A stretch of 64,000 nucleotides of DNA, taken from NCBI RefSeq assembly GCF_013111185.1, contig NZ_WVRE01000007.1:62001-126000 (forward strand). The letters run 5' to 3'. Each line of letters starts with the position of its first letter. Within the stretch, counting starts at the first letter, position 1. The position numbers and the translations under genes were made by a program. The notes under the pieces are model-generated. The model had not been told where the DNA came from, searched no databases, and saw nothing but the letters and a program-made list of their open reading frames with translations. Of this stretch, positions 26,951-36,140 are shown in pieces. This DNA is from Ruegeria sp. HKCCD7303. GTDB lineage: Bacteria; Pseudomonadota; Alphaproteobacteria; Rhodobacterales; Rhodobacteraceae.

Positions 26951-28237
26951 TCAGTTCGCAAATCCAAAGAAGTTGGGGATTAAGGTGCTGACACCCGGCA
27001 CGAGAATGACCAGAAGCAGCACCACGAGCTCAGCCAGCAGCAGCGGCAAAACCGCTTTTGACAGGCGTTCGATTTTCAGTTGTCCGACGGTGGCGATCAC
27101 GAACAGTACTGGACCAACCGGAGGGGTGATCATTCCGATGGTGAGGTTCAGCACTAGCATCATCCCGAATTGCAGCGGGTCGATCCCCGCAGAATAAGCG
27201 ATAGGGCCGAGGATCGGCGTCAGGATGATTAACGCGGGCAGCGTGTCGATGAAGAAGCCGCAGATCAGTGCGAATGCCGCAAGAATGAACAGAATGCCCA
27301 GACGGTTGTCGGTGATCTGGGTGATCAGTTTGGCCAGTTCCTGCGGGATTTGCAGATAGGTCAGCAGCCAGGCAAAGATCGACGCCATCGCCACGATCAG
27401 GAAGACCGACGACGTCACCACCGCGGCCCGCACAAACGCGGCGTACAGAGCGCGGACCGTGAAAGCGCGCAGGATGAAGCCAAGAAACAGAGCGTAGGCA
27501 GAGGCCACCGCGCCCGCCTCGGTCGGGGTGAACACACCGAACAGGATGCCGCCCAGAATGATTGCTGGCATGATCAGGGCTGGAATGGCCGCCAGAGTTG
27601 CGCTGCGCAATTCAACCATGGTGGCGCGATGTTCGCGCCCGCGGTAGCCGTTGCGGGTGGACACGATATGGTTCGCGATGGCCAGCGCAACGCCCAGCAG
27701 AACCCCAGGCACAATTCCAGCCAAAAACAGTCCCGCGACCGTCACTCCATTTGTAGAGATCGCAAAAATAACAGCCAGAATGGACGGTGGGATGATCGGA
27801 CCGATGGTGGCTGTCGCGGCGGACAAGGCACCGGCATAGTTCTTCTCATATCCAGCTTCACGCATCATCCTCATGACGATGGCAGAAGGCCCTGCGGCAT
27901 CCGCGAGGGCAGAACCGCTGATCCCCGCGAACAGCATCGACACAAGGATGTTCACATGCCCCAGCCCACCACGTACGTGCCCAACCAGAGCGTTGGCAAA
28001 GCGCAACAAAGCGTTTGTTAGCCCGCAGGCCGTCATCAGCTCAGACGCGAGAATGAAGAACGGTACCGCCATCAGCGGGAAGCTGTCGATCCCGGCGAAC
28101 ATGCGTTGGGTTGCGACCAGTGGGTTCAACGAACCGTCGATAAAAATCGCCGACAGGCCGGCGATCCCCATCGTGAAGGCTACGGGAGCACCCAGAAACA
28201 GCGTCGCGAAGAACAAGATGATCAGGGTTTTTGCCAC
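26951..28237 (-). CDS. TRAP transporter large permease (DctM)
   Basis: A 428-residue, about 12-helix permease of the DctM/SiaM type: the Gly-rich GISGSALADAAGPSAI and the C-terminal TPPVGPVLF motif are present. It moves substrate with a sodium gradient in the inner membrane, together with the small subunit 4 bases upstream. Confidence 0.92.
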   Translation of the reverse strand: MAKTLIILFFATLFLGAPVAFTMGIAGLSAIFIDGSLNPLVATQRMFAGIDSFPLMAVPFFILASELMTACGLTNALLRFANALVGHVRGGLGHVNILVSMLFAGISGSALADAAGPSAIVMRMMREAGYEKNYAGALSAATATIGPIIPPSILAVIFAISTNGVTVAGLFLAGIVPGVLLGVALAIANHIVSTRNGYRGREHRATMVELRSATLAAIPALIMPAIILGGILFGVFTPTEAGAVASAYALFLGFILRAFTVRALYAAFVRAAVVTSSVFLIVAMASIFAWLLTYLQIPQELAKLITQITDNRLGILFILAAFALICGFFIDTLPALIILTPILGPIAYSAGIDPLQFGMMLVLNLTIGMITPPVGPVLFVIATVGQLKIERLSKAVLPLLLAELVVLLLVILVPGVSTLIPNFFGFAN

Positions 28238-28240
28238 GGC

Positions 28241-28747
28241 TCAGACCTCCGCCTCGTCGCCGTCGGGGTTGGGGCCATGTTCAAAATCCTGATTGACGAA
28301 GCGTTTGGCGAAGAAGGCCAGTTGGATCAGAAACAGCGCGCAACCAATCGGGATGGCCAGATACGGAATGCCGCGCGAGATACCGGTGGACATAGTTTCC
28401 TTGTTCCAACCGAATTCGACGAACTGGATGCCCAGCCGCAGCATCGTTGCCATGAACCCAAACATCACAATGACGATGCCCCAGCGCAAAAGGCGGGCCA
28501 ACGCATCCGGCAGCAAGTCCGGAATTGTGGTGATTGCCACCAGCCGGCCCTCGCGCAAAGCAAGACCAGCACCACAAAACGCACCAAGGATCATCAGGTG
28601 GCGGGCGACCTCTTCAACCCAGGCAAAAGATGCGCCGAAACCGTAGCGCCCAACCACGTTGGCAAAGACGATTGCGAAAACCGTAGCCAGGGCCACGGCG
28701 ACCAGCGCCCGGTTCAGTGCAACAATCCATGTCTCCAACCTTTGCAA
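28241..28747 (-). CDS. TRAP transporter small permease (DctQ)
   Basis: A 168-residue four-helix protein of the DctQ family, with NVVGRYGFGASFAWVEEVAR, the usual N-R-Y and E-E positions. First gene of the ten-gene operon; its start is about 42 bases from the GntR operator, so the operator overlaps the promoter. Confidence 0.9.
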   Translation of the reverse strand: MQRLETWIVALNRALVAVALATVFAIVFANVVGRYGFGASFAWVEEVARHLMILGAFCGAGLALREGRLVAITTIPDLLPDALARLLRWGIVIVMFGFMATMLRLGIQFVEFGWNKETMSTGISRGIPYLAIPIGCALFLIQLAFFAKRFVNQDFEHGPNPDGDEAEV

Positions 28748-28788
28748 AGACGCCCCTCCCGATGCCGTCTCTTTATGAGAATCAAAAC

Positions 28789-28834
28789 TGGCATACAGTA
28801 TGCTAATATGTCAACACTAACACATTGTATGCCA
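28789..28834. promoter_or_regulatory. GntR operator between dctQ and gntR genes
   Basis: TGGCATACA (28789-28797) and TGTATGCCA (28826-28834) form a perfect 9-bp inverted repeat 28 bases apart. The left arm also contains a complete palindrome, GCATACAGTATGC (28791-28803). Fits binding of a dimeric FadR-type GntR protein made by the divergent gene, with looping or two-site binding. Confidence 0.75.
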
Positions 28835-28871
28835 GATACATCACTGCTACTGTCGAACTGAGGAGAGCGAC

Positions 28872-29552
28872 ATGAGCCCATTCAACAGACCGAAATCATT
28901 GACGGAATTGGTGACCGAAAACCTGCGCGAGCGGATTGTCAAAGGCGAGTTCGAACTGGGTGAGCAACTGTCTGAGGCTCGAATCGCCAAGAATCTTGAG
29001 GTCAGCCGCACCCCTGTTCGTGAGGCAATCAATCGACTTGAAATGGAAGGGCTGCTCGTCGTCGAACCACAACGTGGGTCTTTCGTGTTCAACTTGGAGC
29101 CCGACGAATTGGCAAAGCTCTGCGACGCGCGTGTCTGCCTTGAGACAACCGCTTTAACTTCGGCCATGCAAGCAAACCCACAAGAGCTTCAAGCCGCACT
29201 TGCCGAATGCATCGATCGGATGAAGGCGGCGCGAGAGGCGGCGAACGATGCAGAGTACCTGTATCAGGATACTCTTTTCCATCAGTGCCTATTTGATTGT
29301 GCGGATAATCGGTTTCTGAATGACGCGTACCAGACGATTGCTCTTAAAATGGCGGCATTGCGCAGCCGGTTGGGACACCACCCGGATCATATGGCTAAGT
29401 CCTATCGCGAGCACATTGAGTTGCTTCAGTGCGTCGAGAATGGCGATGTTTCAAAAGCGTTGGACGTACTGAAACTCCACATAGACAGGAAAGAGGGGTC
29501 CTATTGGAGTGACGCAACTAATGTGGAAAGTCAGACCCAGCAGGTGAATTGA
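28872..29552 (+). CDS. GntR-family regulator, FadR/FCD subfamily
   Basis: A 226-residue regulator. Winged helix at residues ~8-72 (LSEARIAKNLEVSRTPVREA, then GLLVVEPQRGSFV). The C-terminal FCD helical domain keeps metal-site positions D..FH in YQDTLFHQ, and H in YREHIELL. FCD sensors bind organic acids with a metal. It faces the TRAP catabolic operon across the operator palindromes and is its probable repressor. AGGAG ribosome site. Confidence 0.92.
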   Translation: MSPFNRPKSLTELVTENLRERIVKGEFELGEQLSEARIAKNLEVSRTPVREAINRLEMEGLLVVEPQRGSFVFNLEPDELAKLCDARVCLETTALTSAMQANPQELQAALAECIDRMKAAREAANDAEYLYQDTLFHQCLFDCADNRFLNDAYQTIALKMAALRSRLGHHPDHMAKSYREHIELLQCVENGDVSKALDVLKLHIDRKEGSYWSDATNVESQTQQVN

Positions 29553-30054
29553 GCGGTTCCGTCTCCTGCATAAAACCAAACACGTTGTCTGCAAGTCAGA
29601 TAACTGCGAAAACTGGCCAAGGTCAGTGCGGTAAACAGAAGTTGCCACTGAGGTATGCAGACATCTGACATTCCGAGTCGTTGCTTAACAGCGAAGGGAA
29701 TGGGCATCCTTCGGCCGTTGGGTCGATATCATTGGGGCGTTTTCATGCAGAACCGGACGATAAGCCCGAAGCAGTTTTCGCAGAACATCATGCCCTTATG
29801 TATCCACAGGCAAACGCGCATGGGGTTCAGCACTTGCGGGCGGCACGTTGCGTGATTGCATGATTTGCAAGGAGGTATTTTCGTCACTCCTGTCGGGATA
29901 CGCTCGAGTTGGCGATGGTATGATTAGTCTGATGTCGTTGTTCTCGCGCTGAACCCGGCGAAGTTTGAATGCTTTGTATGATCCGGATTTGGTGTGTTCC
30001 TTGACCCGCAACAATTCCACGACTTGCCACAGTTCTCGGTCCTTGATCTTTGTG
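29553..30054. other. Gene-free stretch, possible decayed coding sequence
   Basis: About 500 bases with no intact gene. Open frames on both strands (for instance minus strand with KIKDRELWQVVELLRV near 29900-30060) resemble no family I can name. It sits directly before a broken SDR gene and may be part of the same decay. Confidence 0.4.
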
Positions 30055-30359
30055 CTGCTTTTGCAACGCGCTGAGGACGCTCGGATCGTCAACGTGTCGT
30101 CTGCTGTAGGGCCCCGGCCAGCACGCCCGGCTATGGTATCTCCAAAGCGGCGCTGAATGCTGAGACTATCAAAACCGCTGCCGCGTCGAAACCTCATGGT
30201 ATTCTCGTCAACGCCGTATCCCCCGGCTGGGTCGCCACGGATATGGGCGGTCACCGCCCTTTTTCTGAGGGGACGAAAGGTACAGCCTGGGCAGCGAATT
30301 TGCCCAAAGGCGGCGCGACGGGAGGGTTCTTTCGCGACGGAGTCCCAATTGATTGGTAG
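30055..30359 (+). pseudogene. Truncated, frameshifted SDR (carbonyl-reductase-like)
   Basis: The first part reads LLQRAEDARIVNVSSAVG, the SDR beta5 strand with catalytic Ser. A frame change near 30107-30112 is needed, then GYGISKAALN (Tyr and Lys of the active site), ILVNAVSPGWVATDMGG and a C-terminus GGFFRDGVPIDW before a stop at 30357-30359, as in carbonyl reductases. The N-terminal half with the cofactor motif is missing. Its 3' end abuts the convergent LysR gene by 2 bases. Confidence 0.78.
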
Positions 30360-30361
30360 GT

Positions 30362-31198
30362 TCAGCCGCGTGCCATGAAGTCAATCAGCTTCCTGACCCG
30401 CGCTGGCAAAAGGCGGTGGCTGGGATAGACGGCGAACATGTTCCGAGTCAAAGGTAGGGTGTCTGTGACCTGCAACTGCTGCAGGTCTCCGTCCACCATA
30501 TCCAATGGCAGCATTGCGACACCCAGATTACGGCGGGCGGCCAGCGCAATGACATCAAGGTCGGATAAGCTGTGTGCGGTGTGCTTTGGGTGCAGTGTTT
30601 CCCCGCTCTCAAGCACCCAGGGCTGACCAGCTGCAAGCGCGGGCAAAACAAGAAGATCAGGTCTGGATATCGGCCTATCCAACCCATGCTCGTGGATGAA
30701 ACCCAAACCGGCGCAAAAGCAGTAAGGGATCGACCATAGCCGTTTCGCGACAAGGCTGGAATCTGTCAGCGGGCCGACCCGAAAGGCCAGATCAATATTG
30801 TCGCGAAAGAAATCCATCATGAGATTTGTTGTCGTCAATTCGAGTTCCACACCTGGATTCTGTTGCGCAAAATCCAGCAAGCGCGGGCCGATGTTTGTCC
30901 GAGCAGCAAGCGGTGGTGCCGTAACTCGGATTCTGTGACGTTTGGTATCGTCGGCAAAGCCCACAACACCTTGAAGCGCCTCGACCGGGCCCTGACAAAT
31001 GCCCAGAAGACGGCGACCCTCTTCTGTCAGGCGAACCTGTCGGGTTGTCCGCTCGAACAGTTTAGTGCCCAGGTAGTCTTCCAACTCTGCGATCCTGCGG
31101 CTGACCCGGCTAAGCGGTATCCCCAAACGGTCCGCGGCCTTGGAAAAGCTGAGATGGTCGGCGACTACAGTGAACAGGGCAAGGTCGTTATAGATCAT
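30362..31198 (-). CDS. LysR-family regulator
   Basis: A 278-residue regulator: HTH pattern LSFSKAADRLGIPLSRVSRR with LFERTTRQVRLTEEG. Start at 31198 behind AGGATA; an ATG 15 codons upstream has no site. Member of the subgroup often divergent from quinone oxidoreductases, as here. Controls probably the downstream-facing oxidoreductase/SDR pair from the 88-bp spacer. Inducer unknown. Confidence 0.88.
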   Translation of the reverse strand: MIYNDLALFTVVADHLSFSKAADRLGIPLSRVSRRIAELEDYLGTKLFERTTRQVRLTEEGRRLLGICQGPVEALQGVVGFADDTKRHRIRVTAPPLAARTNIGPRLLDFAQQNPGVELELTTTNLMMDFFRDNIDLAFRVGPLTDSSLVAKRLWSIPYCFCAGLGFIHEHGLDRPISRPDLLVLPALAAGQPWVLESGETLHPKHTAHSLSDLDVIALAARRNLGVAMLPLDMVDGDLQQLQVTDTLPLTRNMFAVYPSHRLLPARVRKLIDFMARG

Positions 31199-31286
31199 TA
31201 TCCTATTTTTGGGATTATAAGTTCCAATATCAACTATTATCATTGAATTTGCGGACCTCTACCTTCTGCGCAACAGAAGGAGACAG

Positions 31287-32285
31287 ATGATGCCTTTCGC
31301 AGTTGAAATCACCCAGACCGGCAAGCCGGATGTTTTACGCAAAACCAGCCGTACGACCCCAACCCCAAATGCTGGGGAAGTCCTGATCCGGAACAAAGCC
31401 GGGGCGGTCAACTTTATCGACACCATCATCCGTTGCGGCGAGATGCCTGAGGGGATGATGCCTGATCTGCCGCATGTCCCTGGGGTCGAAGGGGCCGGAG
31501 TTGTAGAGGCGCTGGGTGAGGCGGTGCAAGGCTTCTCTGTTGGGGACCGAGTGGCATGGATGGGACCGATTGGAGCCGGTGGATATGGGACGCATTCGGT
31601 GATCGCTGCGCCCTGCATCACACGGTTGGCCGACGCCGTGGATTTCGAAACCGCAGCCGCAATCCCCGTCAACGGGATGACTGCTTATCACATGCTGGTC
31701 AATCTGGGAGGCGCGACGGCTGGTAATTCCGTTCTTGTTCATGCGGCAGCCGGAGGTGTCGGCACCATGGCGCTGCATATCGCGAAACACCTGGGCATGA
31801 CGGTGATTGCCTCGACCAGCACCAACAAGGCTGGATATGCCAAAGAGCAAGGCGCTGATCACGTTATCGACTATCGCACCGAAGATGTCACCCAGCGGGT
31901 GATGGAAATTACCGAAGGATGCGGCGTGGACCTGACGTTGAACCCGATTTCCGGTGGAACCCTGAAATCAGACCTCGACGTTCTGGCACCTCTGGGCACC
32001 GCAGTTCTGTTTGGGTTCCTTGCCGGTCCGCCCGCAGGCAGTTTTGCCGAGGACTTGGCGAAGCACTTTCAGAAATCCGTCTCGGTTCGGGTCAGCGACA
32101 TATACACATATTTCGGTAACCGACCCGATCAGTTCAACGCGGACATGGCCACAGTATTTGATCTGCTTGAAACGGGTGTTCTGCGTCCGCAGGTCGCGAC
32201 CCTGTCCATTGATCAAGCTGCCGAGGCGCATCGTCGTCTGGAAGCCGGCGAAACCACGGGCAAATTGGTGCTGAGCATCGACTGA
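31287..32285 (+). CDS. NADPH:quinone oxidoreductase (zinc-independent MDR family)
   Basis: A 332-residue medium-chain reductase. GroES-like N-terminus with PHVPGVEGAGVVEALG and the Rossmann motif AAAGGVGTMALHIAKHLG; the catalytic-zinc Cys and His residues of alcohol dehydrogenases are absent, so it is of quinone-reductase (QOR) type. It would reduce quinones or enones with NADPH. AAGGAG ribosome site just upstream; a second ATG follows the first. Operon with the SDR 30 bases downstream, opposite a LysR regulator. Confidence 0.9.
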   Translation: MMPFAVEITQTGKPDVLRKTSRTTPTPNAGEVLIRNKAGAVNFIDTIIRCGEMPEGMMPDLPHVPGVEGAGVVEALGEAVQGFSVGDRVAWMGPIGAGGYGTHSVIAAPCITRLADAVDFETAAAIPVNGMTAYHMLVNLGGATAGNSVLVHAAAGGVGTMALHIAKHLGMTVIASTSTNKAGYAKEQGADHVIDYRTEDVTQRVMEITEGCGVDLTLNPISGGTLKSDLDVLAPLGTAVLFGFLAGPPAGSFAEDLAKHFQKSVSVRVSDIYTYFGNRPDQFNADMATVFDLLETGVLRPQVATLSIDQAAEAHRRLEAGETTGKLVLSID

Positions 32286-32314
32286 CCGACCCAACAATGA
32301 GAGGAGACATAGCA

Positions 32315-33055
32315 ATGAGTACGGTTTTCGAAACCGAGCTGAAAAGCAAGCATATCGTCATCGTCGGTGGTAGCAGCGGCATCGGGAAGGCTACCGCAAA
32401 GATGGCTGCGGCCCTTGGCGCGAAGGTTACGATTGCCAGCCGAAGCGTTGCCAAGTTGCAGGCCGCCGCAGTCGAAATCGGGAACGGAGCGCAGATCGCG
32501 CCAGTTGATACGACCGACGAGGCGGGCGTCACCTCCTGGGCCAGAGGGCTGGGGCCGGTGGATCATTTGGTGATCTCTGCTTCAAGTGCTGCGCATGGGG
32601 CGTTCACCGAGCTGCCCACAGACGATCTGCGCACCATGTTCGAGGCCAAGTTTATCGGCCCCTATATGGCTGCGCGCGAAGTGTTACCCGCGTTGGTCAA
32701 AGGTGGGTCCGTTACGTTCTTTTCCGGTGTGCTCAGCCGCCGCCCGTCTACCGGCGCGACAGGTCTTGGTGCTGTAAATGCCGCGGTCGAGGCACTGGCC
32801 AAGGGGCTGGCGCTTGAACTGTCTGGACGGGCGCGTGTGAACTGCATCAGTCCCGGCATGGTCGCCACGGAAGCCTATGCTGTGATGCCGGACGAGGCAC
32901 GAGACGATATGTATGCTAAAGTCGGCGCCAGCTTGCCCGTCGGACGCGTCGGAGTGGCGGAAGAGGTTGCGCAAGCCGTTATCCTGGCGATGACAAATGG
33001 CTTCCTGACCGGCACCGTCCTGGACATAGACGGTGGTCATCTGGTCCGCGGCTAG
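32315..33055 (+). CDS. SDR-family oxidoreductase
   Basis: A 246-residue SDR. Cofactor motif GGSSGIGKATA near residue 20, and the Asn-Ser-Tyr-Lys pattern is altered: the Ser region reads TFFSGVLSRR and the Tyr position is not the usual YxxxK (TGLGAVNAAVE follows). Such loss of Tyr/Lys marks divergent, possibly inactive or regulatory SDRs. Start at 32315 behind GAGAGGAG rather than at the ATG 18 bases upstream. Ends DIDGGHLVRG. Confidence 0.85.
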   Translation: MSTVFETELKSKHIVIVGGSSGIGKATAKMAAALGAKVTIASRSVAKLQAAAVEIGNGAQIAPVDTTDEAGVTSWARGLGPVDHLVISASSAAHGAFTELPTDDLRTMFEAKFIGPYMAAREVLPALVKGGSVTFFSGVLSRRPSTGATGLGAVNAAVEALAKGLALELSGRARVNCISPGMVATEAYAVMPDEARDDMYAKVGASLPVGRVGVAEEVAQAVILAMTNGFLTGTVLDIDGGHLVRG

Positions 33056-33316
33056 AACCTGCAACGAGCCGTTTTTGGAGTACATCACGCCAAAAAACAG
33101 CCCCTGTAACATGCGCCAATCTGCGAAACCCATAAGCCAATGCCTCAAAACAATGTCCGCGATGCCTAATGCAAGTGCAGCATTACAATGCTCGATTGAA
33201 TGCCCGGGTTGGGCCGTCCTCGTCCAAGCGGAATATGTCTGAGCCCCAAAGGTTATAATGTGTCCAGGGTCTGCTTCGAGCCCGACTGAGTTGCAACGTG
33301 TTTTTTACACTTGAGT

Positions 33317-35059
33317 TCAGCTGGGCAAACCGGCCGCATGCAGACCAGCAGCAAGGCGTCCGAAATCATCTGGTCGCCGCCACATGGTCTGGAATCCACG
33401 AGCGAGGGCAGAAACGGTTTCTTCATTTACTTGGATGTCTCGGCTCATGAGTTCGTCGCGACGTTCGGTTGTGAAGTCAAGTAGGGCTGCCTCGGCTTCG
33501 ACCTGGCGACCAAGCTTCGCGAAGGAGGCAGCCACGAAAGCCGTCGCCAAGGAATTGAGCCGGGCCTCTCCCATCAGTAACCCGAGAGCTGCTTCAAAGT
33601 CTTCACAGAAGAATTGTATCTGTCCCATTATCCAGTCGATAGCCGGGGGGTGCAGAGGATCCATCTGCATTGCCTCAGAAACGACGTCTCGCGCCTTCTC
33701 ATGCCTTCCAAGCAAAAGAAACGCGTATCCGCACCAAGCCATGGACTCCGCCTCGGTTTCGATCAAAGACAGCGTTTTTTCAAATTGGGTTTCAGCCTCC
33801 GTCCAAAGGCCGGCGCACAAATAGGCGAAACCGAGTTGGTCCTGGATGTAGACATCCTGGTTATCCAACGCCGCTCCCTTTCGAGCGATATGCAATGCAT
33901 GGTCTGCCGCGTCAGAGTCCGCCAATCCCAGCCAAAGATCTATGACATATGTATCTGAGAGGTACATGAATGACCTCGCGATTGACGGATCGAGAGCGAC
34001 GGCCCGTTCCAGCAGGGCCCGAGCTTTTGCAGTATCGCGTGCATTCAGGCCGTCGCGAAGGGCTTTGCCCTTCAGCATCAGCTCGTAAGCCTTCATTTCA
34101 TTTTCCGGTTTTCTGGTTGAACGATCGGCTACATCGTGCTGGACGCGCCCGGGAAGGACCGCCACGATGCTTCGTGTCACATCGTCTTGAACCTCCAGAA
34201 CGTCCTCCAATTCATGATCATATCGATCCGACCATAATTGTGATCCGGAATTAGCGTCGGAAAGCTGTACCGAAATCCTGACGCGGCTCCCTGCCTTCCG
34301 TACACTGCCCTGCACAAGATAATCCGCACCCAAAGCTTCCGCGGTTTCAGCCGGATTGGCCTCTTGGCTTCTAAAACGAAAGGAGGCGTTTCTTGAGACC
34401 AACTGGAGAGTGCGAAAACGCGACAAGCCGGTGATGATGTCTTCTGCTATGCCATCGCTAAAAAAAATCTGTTCTGGATCGTTGCTCATATTGTGGAACG
34501 GCAAAACAGCGATTGTCGGTTTTAGTTTTGCCTCCGAATGCGGCCGTTGGTTGTGGTACCTATCCGATCCGCCAAATCGCCATGCGTGTACGGGCTCGGC
34601 AACGTTCTTGACATTGAAAGTCCCCGCGTCTTCCCAAGAGATTGTCAGACGATTGCCTGCGGCGCGATACACTGCGTCAGACACAAGCACGCCACCGGGT
34701 GGAGCGAGTTGTTCCAGACGTGAAGCCAAATTCACACCTGAGCCGAACACGTCTCCATCGCGCAAAATTATATCACCTAGATTGATGCCTATGCGGAAGC
34801 AAAGTGGATCACTGCCGTCTGGCGATGCTTTTTGCCAATCAAGCGCGCAAGAAACGGCATCTGAGGCGCTTTCGAATTGAGCCAAAAGGCCATCCCCAAG
34901 CAATTTTATGACTTTGCCGCGATTCCGTTCAACAAGCGGGATGACAAATTCAGTCATGTGGGCTGACAGAGTTTCAAGCGTGCCGGTTTCGTCCCGCTCC
35001 ATTCGGGCTGCATAGCCGACCATATCGGCCACCAGTATAACCGCCAGCTTTCTCTCCAC
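33317..35059 (-). CDS. Class III adenylate cyclase with TolB-like and TPR modules
   Basis: A 580-residue protein. Residues 1-170 are a class III cyclase with metal Asp12 (VADMVGYAA) and Asp56 (LLGDGLLA) and the GVNLASRLE transition-state motif. The next domain, TIAVLPFHNMSNDPEQIFF with LGADYLVQGSVRK, is the TolB N-terminal-like fold, and TPR repeats fill the rest. No membrane helix, so presumably cytosolic. Third of the TolB/TPR group in the window. Likely couples an unknown signal, read by the TolB/TPR part, to cAMP synthesis. Monocistronic. Confidence 0.88.
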   Translation of the reverse strand: MERKLAVILVADMVGYAARMERDETGTLETLSAHMTEFVIPLVERNRGKVIKLLGDGLLAQFESASDAVSCALDWQKASPDGSDPLCFRIGINLGDIILRDGDVFGSGVNLASRLEQLAPPGGVLVSDAVYRAAGNRLTISWEDAGTFNVKNVAEPVHAWRFGGSDRYHNQRPHSEAKLKPTIAVLPFHNMSNDPEQIFFSDGIAEDIITGLSRFRTLQLVSRNASFRFRSQEANPAETAEALGADYLVQGSVRKAGSRVRISVQLSDANSGSQLWSDRYDHELEDVLEVQDDVTRSIVAVLPGRVQHDVADRSTRKPENEMKAYELMLKGKALRDGLNARDTAKARALLERAVALDPSIARSFMYLSDTYVIDLWLGLADSDAADHALHIARKGAALDNQDVYIQDQLGFAYLCAGLWTEAETQFEKTLSLIETEAESMAWCGYAFLLLGRHEKARDVVSEAMQMDPLHPPAIDWIMGQIQFFCEDFEAALGLLMGEARLNSLATAFVAASFAKLGRQVEAEAALLDFTTERRDELMSRDIQVNEETVSALARGFQTMWRRPDDFGRLAAGLHAAGLPS

Positions 35060-35280
35060 GTTTTCCCTCCCATCTACTGAATACCTTTTGCGAGGCTATA
35101 CGACCACCAGTAACTGAACCACTCAATCCGACCGTCGTCAGCAATACCTGCCTTTACTGAGTTCTCTGGTGTCCAATCTTGCGCTCGTAGCGATTGTCGG
35201 CAACACGGGCGGCAAACACAGCAACGCGTAGGGACGGGGAATATCTCTTTTGGGCCGCCCCTCTCAGACGGCCCCACGTC

Positions 35281-35568
35281 CTAGATTTCAATGGCTTCGG
35301 TGATAGCCAGGGCATTCTCAAGTTCCACACCAAGGTATCGGACGGTGCTGTCCATCTTGGTGTAGCCAAGAAGGAGCCGAACAGTTCGACGGTTTCCGGC
35401 CTTCGTGTAAATCTGAGTGACTTTGGTTCTCCTCATTGGATGGGCGCCGTAGGCGCTCGCCTCGAGACTGAACGATGTCACCGAGTCGCGGACGAACCTT
35501 GCATGTTGGCGTGTCGAGATGTGCAGGCGATGAAGCCAATTTTCCGATTGATCCGCATATTCCAGCAT
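35281..35568 (-). pseudogene. Tyrosine recombinase/integrase, C-terminal remnant
   Basis: A 95-codon frame matching the end of phage-type integrases: HISTRQHARFVRDSV, YGAHPMRRTKVTQIYTKAG with catalytic Arg, and LLGYTKMDSTVRYLGVE with the active-site Tyr. The His of the usual LLGH box is Tyr here. The N-terminal DNA-binding and core regions are missing, and upstream frames do not continue it. Likely relic of a mobile element. Confidence 0.82.
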
Positions 35569-35591
35569 TCAAACTTGTCAGATAAGCCGGT

Positions 35592-35777
35592 CTGAATTGT
35601 ATTGCCCATGCGGGCGAGTTGGCAGGAGCAGACAGCGTCGTAGAGACAATTGAAAAGCTGAACCCGCAGAGGATCGGTCATGGTGTTCGATCCATCGAAG
35701 ACCCCAATCTGGTTGAACGATCGGCCAAAACTTGGACGCATCTTGAAGTCTGTCCGACCTGAAACGTTCAAACGGGC
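35592..35777 (+). pseudogene. Adenosine deaminase remnant
   Basis: The frame reads AHAGELAGADSVVETIEKLN, then IGHGVRSIEDPNLVE and THLEVCPT, a TGA stop at 35760-35762, then NVQTG. This is the active-site half of adenosine deaminase (HAGE with catalytic Glu, IGHG with Zn His, CPxSN). A stop replaces the expected Ser. N- and C-terminal parts are absent. Confidence 0.82.
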
Positions 35778-35840
35778 ACTTTTCAGCCATTACCCGGCAC
35801 AGTTTGGCACCGTTGAGGGTGGTAGCGGTTGATCTGGGCC

Positions 35841-36047
35841 TCAATACGGACCTTCCATCGCCATCACTTTCTGCGGCTGATGCTCCAGTGTGTTTAAACC
35901 ATGAAGATCGCCAGCAACGATCTGCAGAGGGGTGACCAGAACGGCCATCCACTTTGCCATCGAGAACATGCGGGTGACCTCGGCCGCGCGATTACCACTT
36001 AGCAGGTGCCATGCTGCAACCCCGGCCACCATGAAAGAAGTGGTGAG
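35841..36047 (-). pseudogene. Cytochrome bd oxidase subunit I (cydA/cioA) remnant
   Basis: Frame reads LTTSFMVAGVAAWHLLSGNR, then RMFSMAKWMAVLVTPLQ and GDLHGLNTLEHQPQKV, which is the helix pair and GDxHGxxxxxxQPxK segment of CydA. It ends at a premature TGA (35841-35843). All other parts of the ~450-residue protein are missing. Confidence 0.85.
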
Positions 36048-36140
36048 TTAAAACAGGCAATCCATCTATTCGATCGAAAAGCAAAAGCTTGGAGCAAAGA
36101 GCCTTGTGCTCGGTTCAACTGGTGCTTCCCGCAACCAGCC

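Noticed and set aside
29796..30254. 152-residue minus-strand reading frame
   Set aside because: It overlaps the SDR remnant on the other strand and has no start context or known motif.
33261..33295. Possible further R1 copy near GTCTGCTTCGAGCCCGAC
   Set aside because: Only partly similar, with the core in altered order and no second hairpin; not enough to count as a copy.
35074..35277. 67-residue minus-strand frame upstream of the cyclase gene
   Set aside because: Cys-rich low-quality frame with no homology pattern.
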